A stretch of 64,000 nt of DNA, from the NCBI RefSeq assembly GCF_927798095.1, contig NZ_CAKMMF010000001.1:186001-250000 (forward strand). Reading direction: 5' to 3'. This document shows, in pieces, positions 33,803 to 43,005 of this stretch (positions are counted from its first letter, which is position 1; the number at the start of each line of letters is the position of its first letter). This DNA is from Paenibacillus plantiphilus. Lineage in GTDB: Bacteria; Bacillota; Bacilli; Paenibacillales; Paenibacillaceae. A program made the position numbers and the translations under genes. The notes under the pieces are model-generated. The model did not search any database, was not told where the DNA came from, and saw nothing but the letters and a program-made list of their open reading frames with translations.

Positions 33803-35469
33803 GCATCCTCCAGCCTTTCGCTGTCAATCGATAGCTGCGTCTCAGAAAATTCGACTTCAAGCGCCATCGCCTCCCATGTTGATGTATACAGGCCGAACTG
33901 CCTCGTTTCTGCGTCAAAGCTGCCTTTATAAAACAGAACCCAATCCAGATCCGTATTATATCTGTAATGGAATTGGTAGTCCCCGGAGCTATGCTCCACT
34001 TTAAGATATACAGCGCCGCCGAAGAACGGCTCGCTCCGTAAGTTGTTCTTCTCCTCCAATTCAGGACATAGAAGATCGATCGTCTCCCCGCGAACGATGC
34101 CGAACAGCAGCTTCGTTCCGTCCTTCAGCCGGATAATGATTCCAGAGCGGTAATAATTGCTCTCCTGCAGAGTCCGCACCTCAACCTTGCATGCCAAACT
34201 GAAATTTTGCTTTCGCTCGACAGCAACCAGCAGCTGCGGCGCACTGTCCTGAACCGACCAAATGTTGCAAACGCTGCTAGGGCTATGGTTGATCGTAATG
34301 ATGCCGTTGTCTCTGGCTAGCTTGACATATTGACCGTTTTGAATCGAGAACGCCGCATTGCGCTGGCGGCTTCTTATCGCTTCAAGCTGCTCTTCAAGCC
34401 CCAACTCGTGGATCAAGCCCATTAAAGCGTCTCTAAAACGCGCTTCCTGATTCAGATTGCCCTCTATATCGGGAAGGAGAGGCGAAATATCAATATCCCC
34501 CTTACTGTATTTGTAGATCAGCTTGCTGAGCTCATGTCGTATCTTCCCCCAGTCATTGCTCACTGCGTTCTTCAACTGGAGCAAATATTGAATGCGCTGG
34601 GGATCTGCCCCAAGCCGGGACAGCATATGGAACAGCTTATCATAATAGATCGTCTTGAAATTCGCGCTTACGGCCATCGTCCAAGCCAGCGCATCGAAAT
34701 CCGCTGACTGCTGGCGCGTCTGCAGCATTTGGGCGGCATCGCGCTCCCAATGACAGATTTCCGCTTCCCCGCGCTGCAACTGCTTGAGATGTTGAAAATG
34801 GTCAAGCAGCGTTTCCTCATAGCTATAATGCTGCGCGGATGCCGTCTCATGCATCGACCAGAAGTGGTATACTTTCCGATTGAAAAAACGTTCGAAATAG
34901 CATTGGTTCACTTCAGCGAGTCCCGAGAAGCTGATTGAAAAGTTTTTGTAGATTCTGCTGAATCCTCCATCGACATGGACAGTATCCAGAATATAATAAA
35001 TTTCCCGTTCGGCATCATAACCCTTAATAATGAAATAGTGGCCGTGATCCTCCTTCTTGTAATGCTCATCATAATACAGGGCATATAAATTTCCGGGAAC
35101 TAGAACACGGCCTTCCTTGTCTATTTCTGCGCGGATTTGCTCATGAAAATCTTGCTCCGAGCTGTGAACATGCGCCGCAAAGCGCAGATTCAACTTATTC
35201 TCCAGTACTTGCTCGAAAAATCCGAAAAACGTAGGATAGAGGATTGCCGGGGGATTAACCAGAGGCGAGAACCTTCCGTCCACATTAAATGTTTCATAAT
35301 AGCTGATGTAAAAAAGAAAAATGTCAAAATATGCGGGATTATAGGACTTGCTTAGAATCGCGATCGGTTTATAAAAGCAGTTAAGCTCCCTCCATGAATA
35401 ATTGTCGTCATTTTCCGTAATCTCAGTCATAATCTTGACTTTGCTCCGCATTGGAGCATTCGTTTCCAT
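33781..35469 (-). CDS. BtrH-N/C39-like protein with DUF1349-type lectin domain
   Basis: 562 residues. The N-terminal half resembles the BtrH family (butirosin acyltransferase) and C39-like papain folds. The probable triad is Cys31 (ELNCFYK), His144 (DHGHYFIIKGYD) and Asp162 (YYILDTVH), in the order and spacing of that fold. A helical middle (about 200-370) follows. The last 180 residues (WSVQDSAPQLLVAVERKQNF, YYRSGIIIRL, DWVLFYKGSF) match a DUF1349/concanavalin-like beta sandwich. BtrH moves an acyl chain from a carrier protein onto an aminoglycoside. With a PPTase 32 bp upstream, an acyltransferase or peptidase working on a carrier-bound substrate is likely. Confidence 0.75.
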   Translation of the reverse strand: METNAPMRSKVKIMTEITENDDNYSWRELNCFYKPIAILSKSYNPAYFDIFLFYISYYETFNVDGRFSPLVNPPAILYPTFFGFFEQVLENKLNLRFAAHVHSSEQDFHEQIRAEIDKEGRVLVPGNLYALYYDEHYKKEDHGHYFIIKGYDAEREIYYILDTVHVDGGFSRIYKNFSISFSGLAEVNQCYFERFFNRKVYHFWSMHETASAQHYSYEETLLDHFQHLKQLQRGEAEICHWERDAAQMLQTRQQSADFDALAWTMAVSANFKTIYYDKLFHMLSRLGADPQRIQYLLQLKNAVSNDWGKIRHELSKLIYKYSKGDIDISPLLPDIEGNLNQEARFRDALMGLIHELGLEEQLEAIRSRQRNAAFSIQNGQYVKLARDNGIITINHSPSSVCNIWSVQDSAPQLLVAVERKQNFSLACKVEVRTLQESNYYRSGIIIRLKDGTKLLFGIVRGETIDLLCPELEEKNNLRSEPFFGGAVYLKVEHSSGDYQFHYRYNTDLDWVLFYKGSFDAETRQFGLYTSTWEAMALEVEFSETQLSIDSERLEDAWMIGKK

Positions 35470-35501
35470 CTTTACGATTACCCTCCCTCACATATACGAG
35501 C

Positions 35502-36254
35502 CTATGCTTCGCGGCCCTCTAACGAGCCGATCTCTGCCAATAATTCATCAACTCCAAGACAAGCGTGCTCCTTCAAATATCCGGTGGAGCCATAGCAGAC
35601 CGCCAGAACCGCTTCATCGGCAAGCCGGCTGATTCGAAAGCGATGCGAGGACGGATTCACCAGCTGTGAATAGCTGCCTTCCAACACCTCGAAACGAATG
35701 GAAGCCGGATCATCAAGCTGAAAGTGGAAAGAATTCAGCGGAATGCTGAGTCCCTCGCCCACAGCCTTCACATAGCTCTCCTTCAATGTCCACAGCGTAT
35801 AGAACATCGCGAGCCTGTCCTGCGGCGGGACAGCCATCAGCTGGCTGTATTCCTCCTTGGCAAAATAACGCTTGGCAATGATCAAATCGATTGGCTTGAT
35901 CACTTCGACATCAATTCCGACTTCCTCGTCTGCAATGATCGCGACGATCCAGTTGCCCGAATGCGAGATGTTGAAATGCAGCGGCTGCGAACCGTTCAGC
36001 AGCGGTTTCCCAAAGCTGTTCGTCCTCATGCTGATGCTGCTGATCGGCCGCCCCGTTCGTTCACTCACCGTCGCTTTAACGAGCAATTCGCCCAGAAGCG
36101 AGCGGCAAGCATCCTCTCTGTTGCGAAACCGGGACAGCCGCTGCCGCTTCTCCTCCGACAGAAGTCGACTCAGGCCATTCCATTCATCAGCAGCCAAATC
36201 CCGATCCATGCGCACCATTCGAATATCTATCGCCTTGCCCGATTCTATCATCAT
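35502..36254 (-). CDS. Sfp-type 4'-phosphopantetheinyl transferase
   Basis: 250 residues of the Sfp/Gsp type, which loads phosphopantetheine from CoA onto carrier proteins of peptide or polyketide synthetases. Motifs: FGKP (81-84), FNISHSG (94-100), GIDVE (113-117, Asp115 binding magnesium) and WTLKESYVKAVGEGL (155-169, with Glu159 and Lys163). The ATG overlaps the stop of a 39-codon ORF by ATGA, so translation is coupled. No carrier protein or synthetase is in the window, so its partner lies elsewhere or is unconventional. Confidence 0.93.
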   Translation of the reverse strand: MMIESGKAIDIRMVRMDRDLAADEWNGLSRLLSEEKRQRLSRFRNREDACRSLLGELLVKATVSERTGRPISSISMRTNSFGKPLLNGSQPLHFNISHSGNWIVAIIADEEVGIDVEVIKPIDLIIAKRYFAKEEYSQLMAVPPQDRLAMFYTLWTLKESYVKAVGEGLSIPLNSFHFQLDDPASIRFEVLEGSYSQLVNPSSHRFRISRLADEAVLAVCYGSTGYLKEHACLGVDELLAEIGSLEGREA

Positions 36255-36370
36255 GCGCTTTCATTCCTATGAACACGCATATAATCCAGACAGGGGGCAA
36301 TCTCTTCAGCGGCGCACTGGAATTGGTACTCATTCCCGATCTCTTCGATCTCCTGAAAGCCCGAAATCAT
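36251..36370 (-). CDS. 39-residue peptide gene at the head of the PPTase operon
   Basis: Sequence features: MISGFQEIEEIGNEY, then QCAAEEIAPCLDYM and RVHRNESA; two Cys, acidic in the first two thirds, basic at the end. AGAGGAG lies 9 bases before the ATG, and the TGA overlaps the PPTase ATG. It has no signal peptide, no carrier-protein Asp-Ser-Leu and no known family. It could be a precursor or leader peptide, a small structural subunit, or a translational-coupling ORF. Too short for most gene callers. Confidence 0.55.
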   Translation of the reverse strand: MISGFQEIEEIGNEYQFQCAAEEIAPCLDYMRVHRNESA

Positions 36371-36576
36371 GTGGTACAGCTCCTCTATGCACACTTTGTT
36401 TTTCTCTCTAATCTAGTAATACATTCCATTTCCATCCCCCAACGCTAGAATAACATTTGAATGGCATGCTTGGCTATCAACGTTTCGTGAACCTGGCGCG
36501 GCCTCTCGGCATTTGCTGCAGGCATGGATTTGCTGTGAGAGCTTCCCGCTTCGCTTCCGTACAGCAGGCGTCTGTC

Positions 36577-37818
36577 CTACGAATGTGCCAGCAAAGGAGC
36601 GAGCCATTCCAGCTCTGGCCGCTCGCCGCCGGCAAGCGGCCCTTCCAAACGAATGGCCACTGTGCCTGTGAAGCGCATGAACTCCTCCAAGCAATTGCGC
36701 AATAGCTGGAATAGCTCCTCTGTCCTTGGAATATCGGGCTCCCACCACCAGTTTTTAATAATCAGCTCATTCATCTTCTTATCCAGACCTGGCTCGAACC
36801 GACCAACGAACTGGTCGCCGCACATGATGGGAAGAACATAGTAGCCGAACTGGCGCTCAACCACAGGCTTATAGACCTCCCAACGATATTCGAAACCGAA
36901 CAGCTCCTTGATTAAACGCCGGTCCCACATCATATTGTCCAGCGGAGCTAGAATGAACGCTCGCAGAGGAAATTTGCAGTCCTCGCGCATCACCTCGTCC
37001 AGCACGGGCTCATCCTCCGCCCTCATGTAGAACTCCTGTTTGTCCAGGCCTTCAACTTGAAGCACAAGCAATTTCCCCTTGGCCAGCAGTCCTTGAAAGG
37101 CGGAAGTCCGCTCCTTGCTTTTCAATCCGTCGATTCCGAGCCATGCATCGCTCGCCTTGTTCCACAGCAGGCCAATTGCTCCTATGCGGCGCAGGACGTA
37201 CCATTGCCAATAGTCATCCGCTGTCGGATTCGGTTCAGTCGCCTGCAAATACGTATCGGGCAGAAACCGGCTGGCCAGATGATATACCTTTCTCGTCCTC
37301 TCCTTGTGATGAATGATCAAATCCCCTGTGAAATACATGCTCTCCAGCACAGCACGGGACAAACGGGTAGGCGCCCACGACCAGGCTACAACCTCATTGT
37401 ATTCAAGATCACTTGAGGATAATGGCCCTTGAGCCCTCATCCTCTCCACAACCTGAGGCACGATTGCGTTGACATGCGGCATGGAAAGCAGCCTGTTCCT
37501 CGCCGATTCCCTTATGCGCGCGAAGAAAGGCCAATCCTCTGTCGGATAGATGGACATATTTTTGTCCCAGCCGTCAACAAGCTCCCGATCCTCATACAGC
37601 AGCTCCTCCAGCAGGCCCGAACGGAATCCTTGTATACGGGACTGCAGCACGAGCTCCTGGTTGTATCCGACGACGTTAAGCGGGTCGAATTGCACGCATC
37701 CTACTTTTTTGATGTAGGCCATGATGCCCTCTTTGCCTTCAAATTTCCGATGTCCCAGCAATCCTTGATGGGCCAGAATTAAATGTCTCGCCTGTTGTTT
37801 GGTCAGTAAACGTTTCAT
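36577..37818 (-). CDS. AlkX/YcaQ-type DNA glycosylase (HTH_42 winged-helix protein)
   Basis: 413 residues of the HTH_42/YcaQ family: tandem winged-helix domains (residues 1-250) and a C-terminal beta domain. The catalytic Q-x-D motif is QFD at 43-45 (CVQFDPLNVV), the variant seen in AlkX/YcaQ enzymes that unhook interstrand crosslinks from nitrogen mustards; the related AlkZ group has Q-x-Q. The family's WDKNMSIYP and MWDRRLIKELFGFEY blocks are present. It probably acts in repair of bulky or crosslinked bases and may protect against a genotoxic product. Gene name by analogy only. Confidence 0.87.
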   Translation of the reverse strand: MKRLLTKQQARHLILAHQGLLGHRKFEGKEGIMAYIKKVGCVQFDPLNVVGYNQELVLQSRIQGFRSGLLEELLYEDRELVDGWDKNMSIYPTEDWPFFARIRESARNRLLSMPHVNAIVPQVVERMRAQGPLSSSDLEYNEVVAWSWAPTRLSRAVLESMYFTGDLIIHHKERTRKVYHLASRFLPDTYLQATEPNPTADDYWQWYVLRRIGAIGLLWNKASDAWLGIDGLKSKERTSAFQGLLAKGKLLVLQVEGLDKQEFYMRAEDEPVLDEVMREDCKFPLRAFILAPLDNMMWDRRLIKELFGFEYRWEVYKPVVERQFGYYVLPIMCGDQFVGRFEPGLDKKMNELIIKNWWWEPDIPRTEELFQLLRNCLEEFMRFTGTVAIRLEGPLAGGERPELEWLAPLLAHS

Positions 37819-38174
37819 GAAGAGACGTCAACTCCTCTACGGGTTTGAGATTCGACTTTCTGTTTGCTATGCGTGCTATGCGTGCTATGTGTGCTATGTG
37901 TGCTATGTGTGCTATGTGTGCTATGTGTGCTATGTGTGGTTATAGAATCTTGATGTTCATTTAAGGAAGACTGACAGCAGCGGACAGGGGGTATGAGGAT
38001 CGGGGATTATGACGAGCGGAGTAGTCTAAACGTTATTGGTGATCTATGCATTATTCATGCCGTCCAAATCGGAGTCAAATGACGGCTGCAAATATGAATT
38101 GCAGCAGCATTCCAGAAGATCGCTTCGGCCTGCTGCTGCTTTGTCGTTTCCTTACGCCCTTCGGCGGAGATTAT
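37819..38174. other. Gene-free stretch with a 9-bp tandem repeat
   Basis: About eight GTGCTATGT or GTGCTATGC units lie at 37868-37939, upstream of the glycosylase gene. The rest shows no gene; the ORFs here have no start signals. Confidence 0.6.
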
Positions 38175-40004
38175 TCACAAGCTTGTTATCAATTCCTCGC
38201 GGGCAAGCCGCAGCATGTAAGGCTTCGCGGAGCTGCCGTCACCTTTGCCTCCACCATTGTAGACTACGATCAGCAGCGTCTCCATTTCTTGCGAGAGCGT
38301 CCCTTCGGATAAATATTGCGCCAAGTCAAAGGGCAGCTGTTCGATTACGGCATGCTTGTGCAGCTCCTTCTCCCCAAGTCCGAGCGAAGCGAACGCTTCC
38401 GATACGTTCTCAGGACGAGCGGCCAGCTGCTGCATCCAGCTGCTCCACGCCTGCTTGTCCATCGTGAAGTCCCACCATACCTTGCGCGGCTTGTAATTGT
38501 GGTTCAAGAAGTAATCGAGCTTCATCAGGCCGAGCGCCACTTCAAGCTGCCAATCGGTGGCCTGCTCGGTCAAGACAGGCGGCTTCGCATCGTATTCCTC
38601 CAGAAACGCCCAGAGACGGGAGAACAAATCCTCCAGCTGGTGGCCGATCTTCTGCCAGCCGCGTCCCTCCCAATAATCGCCGAACTGCTGGAAGAAATCG
38701 AAGGCCGAAGGAAATGCCCGCTCCACCAGATACAGCAGCGAGTGGTCCATCCGATGCGCATTCCAATACTTCTCCAGCACATCCTCAACCCGCTTGATCC
38801 GAACCAAATCCGAGAAAGGCAGCAGCTTGTTGCCAAGCATCTCGTAGGGAGCGCGGTCCATGTAGATGTAGCCATACTTCTCCGCATCCAGACGCATGCC
38901 CGTGCCGCGAAGCATTTTGAGGAAGCCGAGCTGCAGCTCCTCGGGACGCAGCTCGAATACATCGTTGAAGGTTTTGCGGAACGTATTGTAATCTTCATGC
39001 GGCAGTCCTGCAATGAGATCCAGATGCTGGTCGATCTTGCCGCTTTCCTTCACCTTGGTCACTGTACGGGTCAGCTTCGTGAAGTTCTGGCGACGCTGTA
39101 CAGCCTCATTCGTAATATCATTCGTCGATTGAACGCCGATCTCGAAACGGAATATGCCCGGGGGAGCATGCTCGGCCAGATAGTCCAGCACCTCAGGACG
39201 CATAATATCTGCCGTGATCTCGAATTGGAACACCGTGCCCCGGTGGTTCTCAATAAGAAACTGGAATATGTCCAGCGCATAGTCGCGTTTAATATTAAAC
39301 GTCCGATCCACGAACTTGATCAGCTTCGCTCCGGCATGGATCAGGTACAGCAAATCCGCCTTCGTGCGCTCCATATCGAAATAACGGACACCTACCTCGA
39401 TGCTGGACAAGCAGAATTGACAGCTGAACGGACAGCCCCGGCTCGTCTCGAAATATACAACCCGACTGGCAAGCGTCGGCAAATCCTCAGCGAAACGGTA
39501 CGGGGTCGGCAGTGTCGCAAGATCCAGCTTGGGACGCGGCGGATTGATAATGACCTTCTGCGAGCCATCCTCGTTCTGCTTTCGGTAAGCCAATCCGAAT
39601 ACCATATGGAATTTCTCTGCATCGCGAAGCTCGGTCAGGAGGTGATGGAACGTCTCCTCCCCTTCGCCTACAACGATATAATCGACCTGCGGCAGACGCT
39701 CCATCCAGAAGCCGGTGTCGTAGCTCACTTCAGGGCCGCCCAGCACGATACGGAGCGACGGCTTTATTTTGCGGAGCATATCGATAACGGTAATCGTCTC
39801 TTCAATGTTCCATATATAACAGGAGAATCCGATAACATCGGGCTCGCGCGCGAACAGGTCCCCCACAATATTCATGGCCGGGTCCTTGATCGTGTACTCT
39901 GCAATATCGATATCAAACTCATTAGCGCTATAGGCCTTCAAGCAGCGCAGCGCCAGCGAGGTATGAATAAATTTAGCGTTTAAGGTCGTCAGTACGACTT
40001 TCAT
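38175..40004 (-). CDS. B12-binding radical SAM protein (DUF4080 C-terminus)
   Basis: 609 residues. An N-terminal Rossmann-like cobalamin-binding domain (residues 1-135, GFSCYIW, VLGGPEVSY, VVGEGE) precedes a radical SAM barrel with Cys191, Cys195 and Cys198 (SRGCPFSCQFC). The C-terminal 190 residues (LLYLVERAFPSAFDFFQQFG, DFTMDKQAWSSWM) match the DUF4080 tail. These proteins are widespread in Firmicutes; several relatives methylate or rearrange unactivated carbons, but this subgroup has no assigned substrate. It stands alone between divergent or parallel neighbours. Confidence 0.9.
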   Translation of the reverse strand: MKVVLTTLNAKFIHTSLALRCLKAYSANEFDIDIAEYTIKDPAMNIVGDLFAREPDVIGFSCYIWNIEETITVIDMLRKIKPSLRIVLGGPEVSYDTGFWMERLPQVDYIVVGEGEETFHHLLTELRDAEKFHMVFGLAYRKQNEDGSQKVIINPPRPKLDLATLPTPYRFAEDLPTLASRVVYFETSRGCPFSCQFCLSSIEVGVRYFDMERTKADLLYLIHAGAKLIKFVDRTFNIKRDYALDIFQFLIENHRGTVFQFEITADIMRPEVLDYLAEHAPPGIFRFEIGVQSTNDITNEAVQRRQNFTKLTRTVTKVKESGKIDQHLDLIAGLPHEDYNTFRKTFNDVFELRPEELQLGFLKMLRGTGMRLDAEKYGYIYMDRAPYEMLGNKLLPFSDLVRIKRVEDVLEKYWNAHRMDHSLLYLVERAFPSAFDFFQQFGDYWEGRGWQKIGHQLEDLFSRLWAFLEEYDAKPPVLTEQATDWQLEVALGLMKLDYFLNHNYKPRKVWWDFTMDKQAWSSWMQQLAARPENVSEAFASLGLGEKELHKHAVIEQLPFDLAQYLSEGTLSQEMETLLIVVYNGGGKGDGSSAKPYMLRLAREELITSL

Positions 40005-40131
40005 CCTGCGTTCATTCCCTCATTAGTCATTTCATTCCTCAATTCCCGTCCCGCACTCGCGTTGCATGGAGCCTCGACATATCGCACAGGCAATGGGCGG
40101 GAGCCATACCTATTGTACATAATATGAGGCC

Positions 40132-40187
40132 AAAAAAGAAGGGCCCTCCCTTCGTCAGCGCCAGCAGCGCTAGAAGGAACAGCCCTT
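40132..40187 (-). terminator. Terminator after the trypsin-like protease gene
   Basis: AAGGGC...GCCCTT with an inner AGCGC/GCGCT stem, followed by CTTTTTT on the minus strand. Confidence 0.82.
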
Positions 40188-40203
40188 ATTCATATCCTGT
40201 TTA

Positions 40204-41772
40204 CTAGCTGCGAACCTGAACATGCATCTTTTCTTTGCCCTGCATTTGAATGACGGGGTAACGAACACGCCAAGTCCCGTCTCCGACTGCACTCACTTCA
40301 CCAGGCGCAAAGCCCCGTGGCTCAAAGCTGAAGACTTGCTCATAATAGACGACAATCTGAATTTTTTCATCAGGCATCATACGAAGCAGCTCGTATCCGG
40401 CATCGATTGCCCAATAGCGGAAATCATCGTTTGCCTGATTCCCATACAGCATGTAAAAGGATGGGTCAAGGATCGCTGTTATGACCAGCCAGCCCTGTGC
40501 GTCCCGTGTCACTTCCCAGCGTTTCAGCTCTGTTGAACCGTTGAACGTGCCAATCGTACCGAATTCTTTCTTCATCAGCTCTTTAATCTCGTCCGTCGTT
40601 GCGCCCTTCATGCTGTCAGGCAGACGCTTATCGAAGAACGCCGCCTTCTTCTCTGGGCTGTCCTCCAATTCATAGAGCAGCTCAGTTACAGCAGATACGG
40701 ATACCGCAAAATTCAAATCCGCTTGCGTCTCGTCCATTCCAGACGTTGTAATGCCGATAAGCTCTCCGTATTCATTGAACAATCCGCCGCCTGAGCTGCC
40801 GTGATCGATCGGCACACTGATTTGATAGCTTCTTGTCATGCCTAAAAATTCAATATTGCTAATAATGCCTTCAGCAGCTGTGTTCTGAAATCCGAGCGGA
40901 CTTCCGATTGCAACTACTTTATCGCCCTTGCGATCGGTATAACCGCTGCCTATAATGACAGGATCGACATTGAGCGGTTCCTTTGTCTCAATAATGGCTA
41001 AGTCAGCCTCTTCGTTATATACGACAATTCCTGCAATATCGATGACCTCGCCATCCACCGTCATTACAGTGCCGGATTGTGCGCTCTCCACAACATGGTG
41101 ATTCGTTATAATCTGTTTCTCGCCTATGACAACGCCGCTGCCTTGAGCGGCATCAGTTGTAATCATAACGACACTGAAGTCGTTCATTTCTACAATCTCT
41201 CTCGTCGTCAGCTTCTTGGCGGAGGAAGACTCCTCATCCTGATCAGAATCAGTATTGTCAGGATCTTCATACTTCTTCATCTTTGCTTCTAGCGAGACGA
41301 TGTAAATCGAGTTGGATTTATTATCCATATGTACATCTGCTCCAAGCGCTTCCCCTACGAACCGAAGCGGCACCATCGTCGATCCGTTCAACTGCTGCGC
41401 AGGCGCCGAGAGCTGAATGGATTTGCCGTTTATGACCGCTTGCTTGGAGCCGACTTGAAGCGTTATCGTTGAATAGTCTTTCTTAACAATAATTGTTTTG
41501 GTTGTTGGTTCCCATGACAAATCTGCGTTTAATGCTGCGAAAATCTGACGCATAGGCACAAGCACGACGCCCTTCTGCGTGACCGGAGCAGTAGATAAAC
41601 TGAGCTTCTTCCCATCCACATAAATTTGCAATGCGGATGACTGTGCAGCAGCCGTCTTGGCAGACGCTGCTGCTGACACGCTGGCTCCACCAATGCCCGT
41701 CAATGGTGCGATTACAAGGCCGAATGCAAGTACGGATAAGAGCAGCTTTTGCTTCAACTTAAATTTCACCAC
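40204..41772 (-). CDS. Secreted trypsin-like protease with copper-amine-oxidase-N domain
   Basis: 522 residues. Signal peptide to about residue 36, then a copper-amine-oxidase N-like domain (48-160: YVDGKKLSL, VVLVPMRQIFAALN, MVPLRFVGEALGADV), an acidic linker (DPDNTDSDQDEESSS) and an HtrA-like protease domain. The triad is His226 (TNHHVVE), Asp257 (EEADLAII) and Ser327 (GSSGGG). No PDZ domain follows, only a C-terminal beta region. The N-terminal domain probably serves as a surface-attachment module, as in many Paenibacillus exoproteins. Start GTG, with GGAGG upstream and a second GTG next. Target unknown. Confidence 0.88.
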   Translation of the reverse strand: MVKFKLKQKLLLSVLAFGLVIAPLTGIGGASVSAAASAKTAAAQSSALQIYVDGKKLSLSTAPVTQKGVVLVPMRQIFAALNADLSWEPTTKTIIVKKDYSTITLQVGSKQAVINGKSIQLSAPAQQLNGSTMVPLRFVGEALGADVHMDNKSNSIYIVSLEAKMKKYEDPDNTDSDQDEESSSAKKLTTREIVEMNDFSVVMITTDAAQGSGVVIGEKQIITNHHVVESAQSGTVMTVDGEVIDIAGIVVYNEEADLAIIETKEPLNVDPVIIGSGYTDRKGDKVVAIGSPLGFQNTAAEGIISNIEFLGMTRSYQISVPIDHGSSGGGLFNEYGELIGITTSGMDETQADLNFAVSVSAVTELLYELEDSPEKKAAFFDKRLPDSMKGATTDEIKELMKKEFGTIGTFNGSTELKRWEVTRDAQGWLVITAILDPSFYMLYGNQANDDFRYWAIDAGYELLRMMPDEKIQIVVYYEQVFSFEPRGFAPGEVSAVGDGTWRVRYPVIQMQGKEKMHVQVRS

Positions 41773-41895
41773 AATTTTCCTCCAATAATCTCCTAATATT
41801 TCCTATGCGAATATCGTAACACCCGTACTAGTGTTTGTCTATCAGATTCGAATAGGAGACAGCAGATTCATAGAGGCTCCCGAACGGCTTGCCTA

Positions 41896-43005
41896 CTACT
41901 GCCATTTGAAAGTGAAGCTGGCAATAATAAAAGCAAGGACAAGCCATCCGCCCAGCAGCAGCGCTTCGCCCCATAGCTGCGTCAGTCCAGCGCCAACATT
42001 CATAATCTGGCGCAGCGAGGTCGAAAGATGGGCAATCGGCAGCGCATTAACGATCGGCTGCAAGTAAGACGGCATGTTGCTGATCGGGAAGAAAACGCCG
42101 CCCAGGAACATCATCGGGAACGCGATGAAGCCGGCGATTGGACCCGCGCTCTCAGGTGTTTTGGCAAGTCCGGCGATAATAAAGCCGATTGCCATGAAGG
42201 CAAGTGTGCCCAGAATGACGAAGACGAGCAGAAGCGGCCAAGAGCCGTTGACCTGTGTCCCGAACAGCAGGGATGAGATGAGCAGCACAATGACGGCCTG
42301 TGAGCCGTTCAACAGCAGACGTGCCGTTATTTGCGCGGCAATGAATGAAGACGGACGAAGCGGCGTGCTCTGCATCCGGCGAAGAACACCGCGCTCGCGC
42401 CAGGAAGCGATCTGTCCGGCAACACCGTTCAAATTATTCGACATAATCATCATCGCTACAATGCCGGGAACGAGAAAGTCGATATATTCCAGCTCCAGAG
42501 ACTGTACGCCGACAGCATCAAGAACAACAACAGGAGCATAATGAACAAGCGACTTGCTCAGTCCATCGGTCACCTGCTCCAAAGCGTTGATGGCGGTCTG
42601 AGCTCTGACCGCTTGCGTCTGATCATAATAGAGCTGTAGCTTCGCTTGTGTCCCGGCTGCAATGGATTCTGGCGACATGGAGGCTCCGAACCCTTTTGGA
42701 ATAATGATGAGCGCTCCCTTCTCGCCTTCCCGAAGCTCCTGCATAGCCGCTTCCTTAATCGCCGCCGGTTCAAGACGGAGCACATCATTCTGGCGTTCCA
42801 ACGCTGCAATGACAGTCCTGGAGCCCTCGCTGCCCCCGTCCTCGTCATAATAGTACCCGTTAATGGCTCCACTTCCACTGCCCCCGGCAAAGGAACCAAG
42901 CATAATCATCAGAAACACTGGAAAGGCCAGTGTCCAGAACAGCACCTGCTTGTTGCGTGCGAACAATCGAAGCTGGGCAATCGTTAGCTGCGTATACGAT
43001 TTCAT
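41896..43005 (-). CDS. ABC-2 type transporter permease
   Basis: 369 residues. One N-terminal helix, a 130-residue extracytoplasmic loop (RTVIAALERQNDVLRLEPAA, ALEQVTDGLSKSL), then five helices with the ABC-2 signature (VAGQIASWRERGVLRRMQSTPLRPSSFI). It overlaps the ATPase gene by 4 bp. It forms an exporter, typically for antibiotics or lipids, with the DrrA-like ATPase. Cargo not identifiable. Confidence 0.9.
   Translation of the reverse strand: MKSYTQLTIAQLRLFARNKQVLFWTLAFPVFLMIMLGSFAGGSGSGAINGYYYDEDGGSEGSRTVIAALERQNDVLRLEPAAIKEAAMQELREGEKGALIIIPKGFGASMSPESIAAGTQAKLQLYYDQTQAVRAQTAINALEQVTDGLSKSLVHYAPVVVLDAVGVQSLELEYIDFLVPGIVAMMIMSNNLNGVAGQIASWRERGVLRRMQSTPLRPSSFIAAQITARLLLNGSQAVIVLLISSLLFGTQVNGSWPLLLVFVILGTLAFMAIGFIIAGLAKTPESAGPIAGFIAFPMMFLGGVFFPISNMPSYLQPIVNALPIAHLSTSLRQIMNVGAGLTQLWGEALLLGGWLVLAFIIASFTFKWQ

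Noticed and set aside
36251-36370. The 39-residue ORF as the missing carrier protein for the PPTase
   Set aside because: It lacks the Asp-Ser-Leu/Ile motif and is half the length of an acyl or peptidyl carrier domain.
38316-39983. A 555-codon plus-strand frame
   Set aside because: It is antisense to the B12-binding radical SAM gene, which has all three cluster cysteines and a cobalamin domain. The antisense frame is a by-product of its codon bias.
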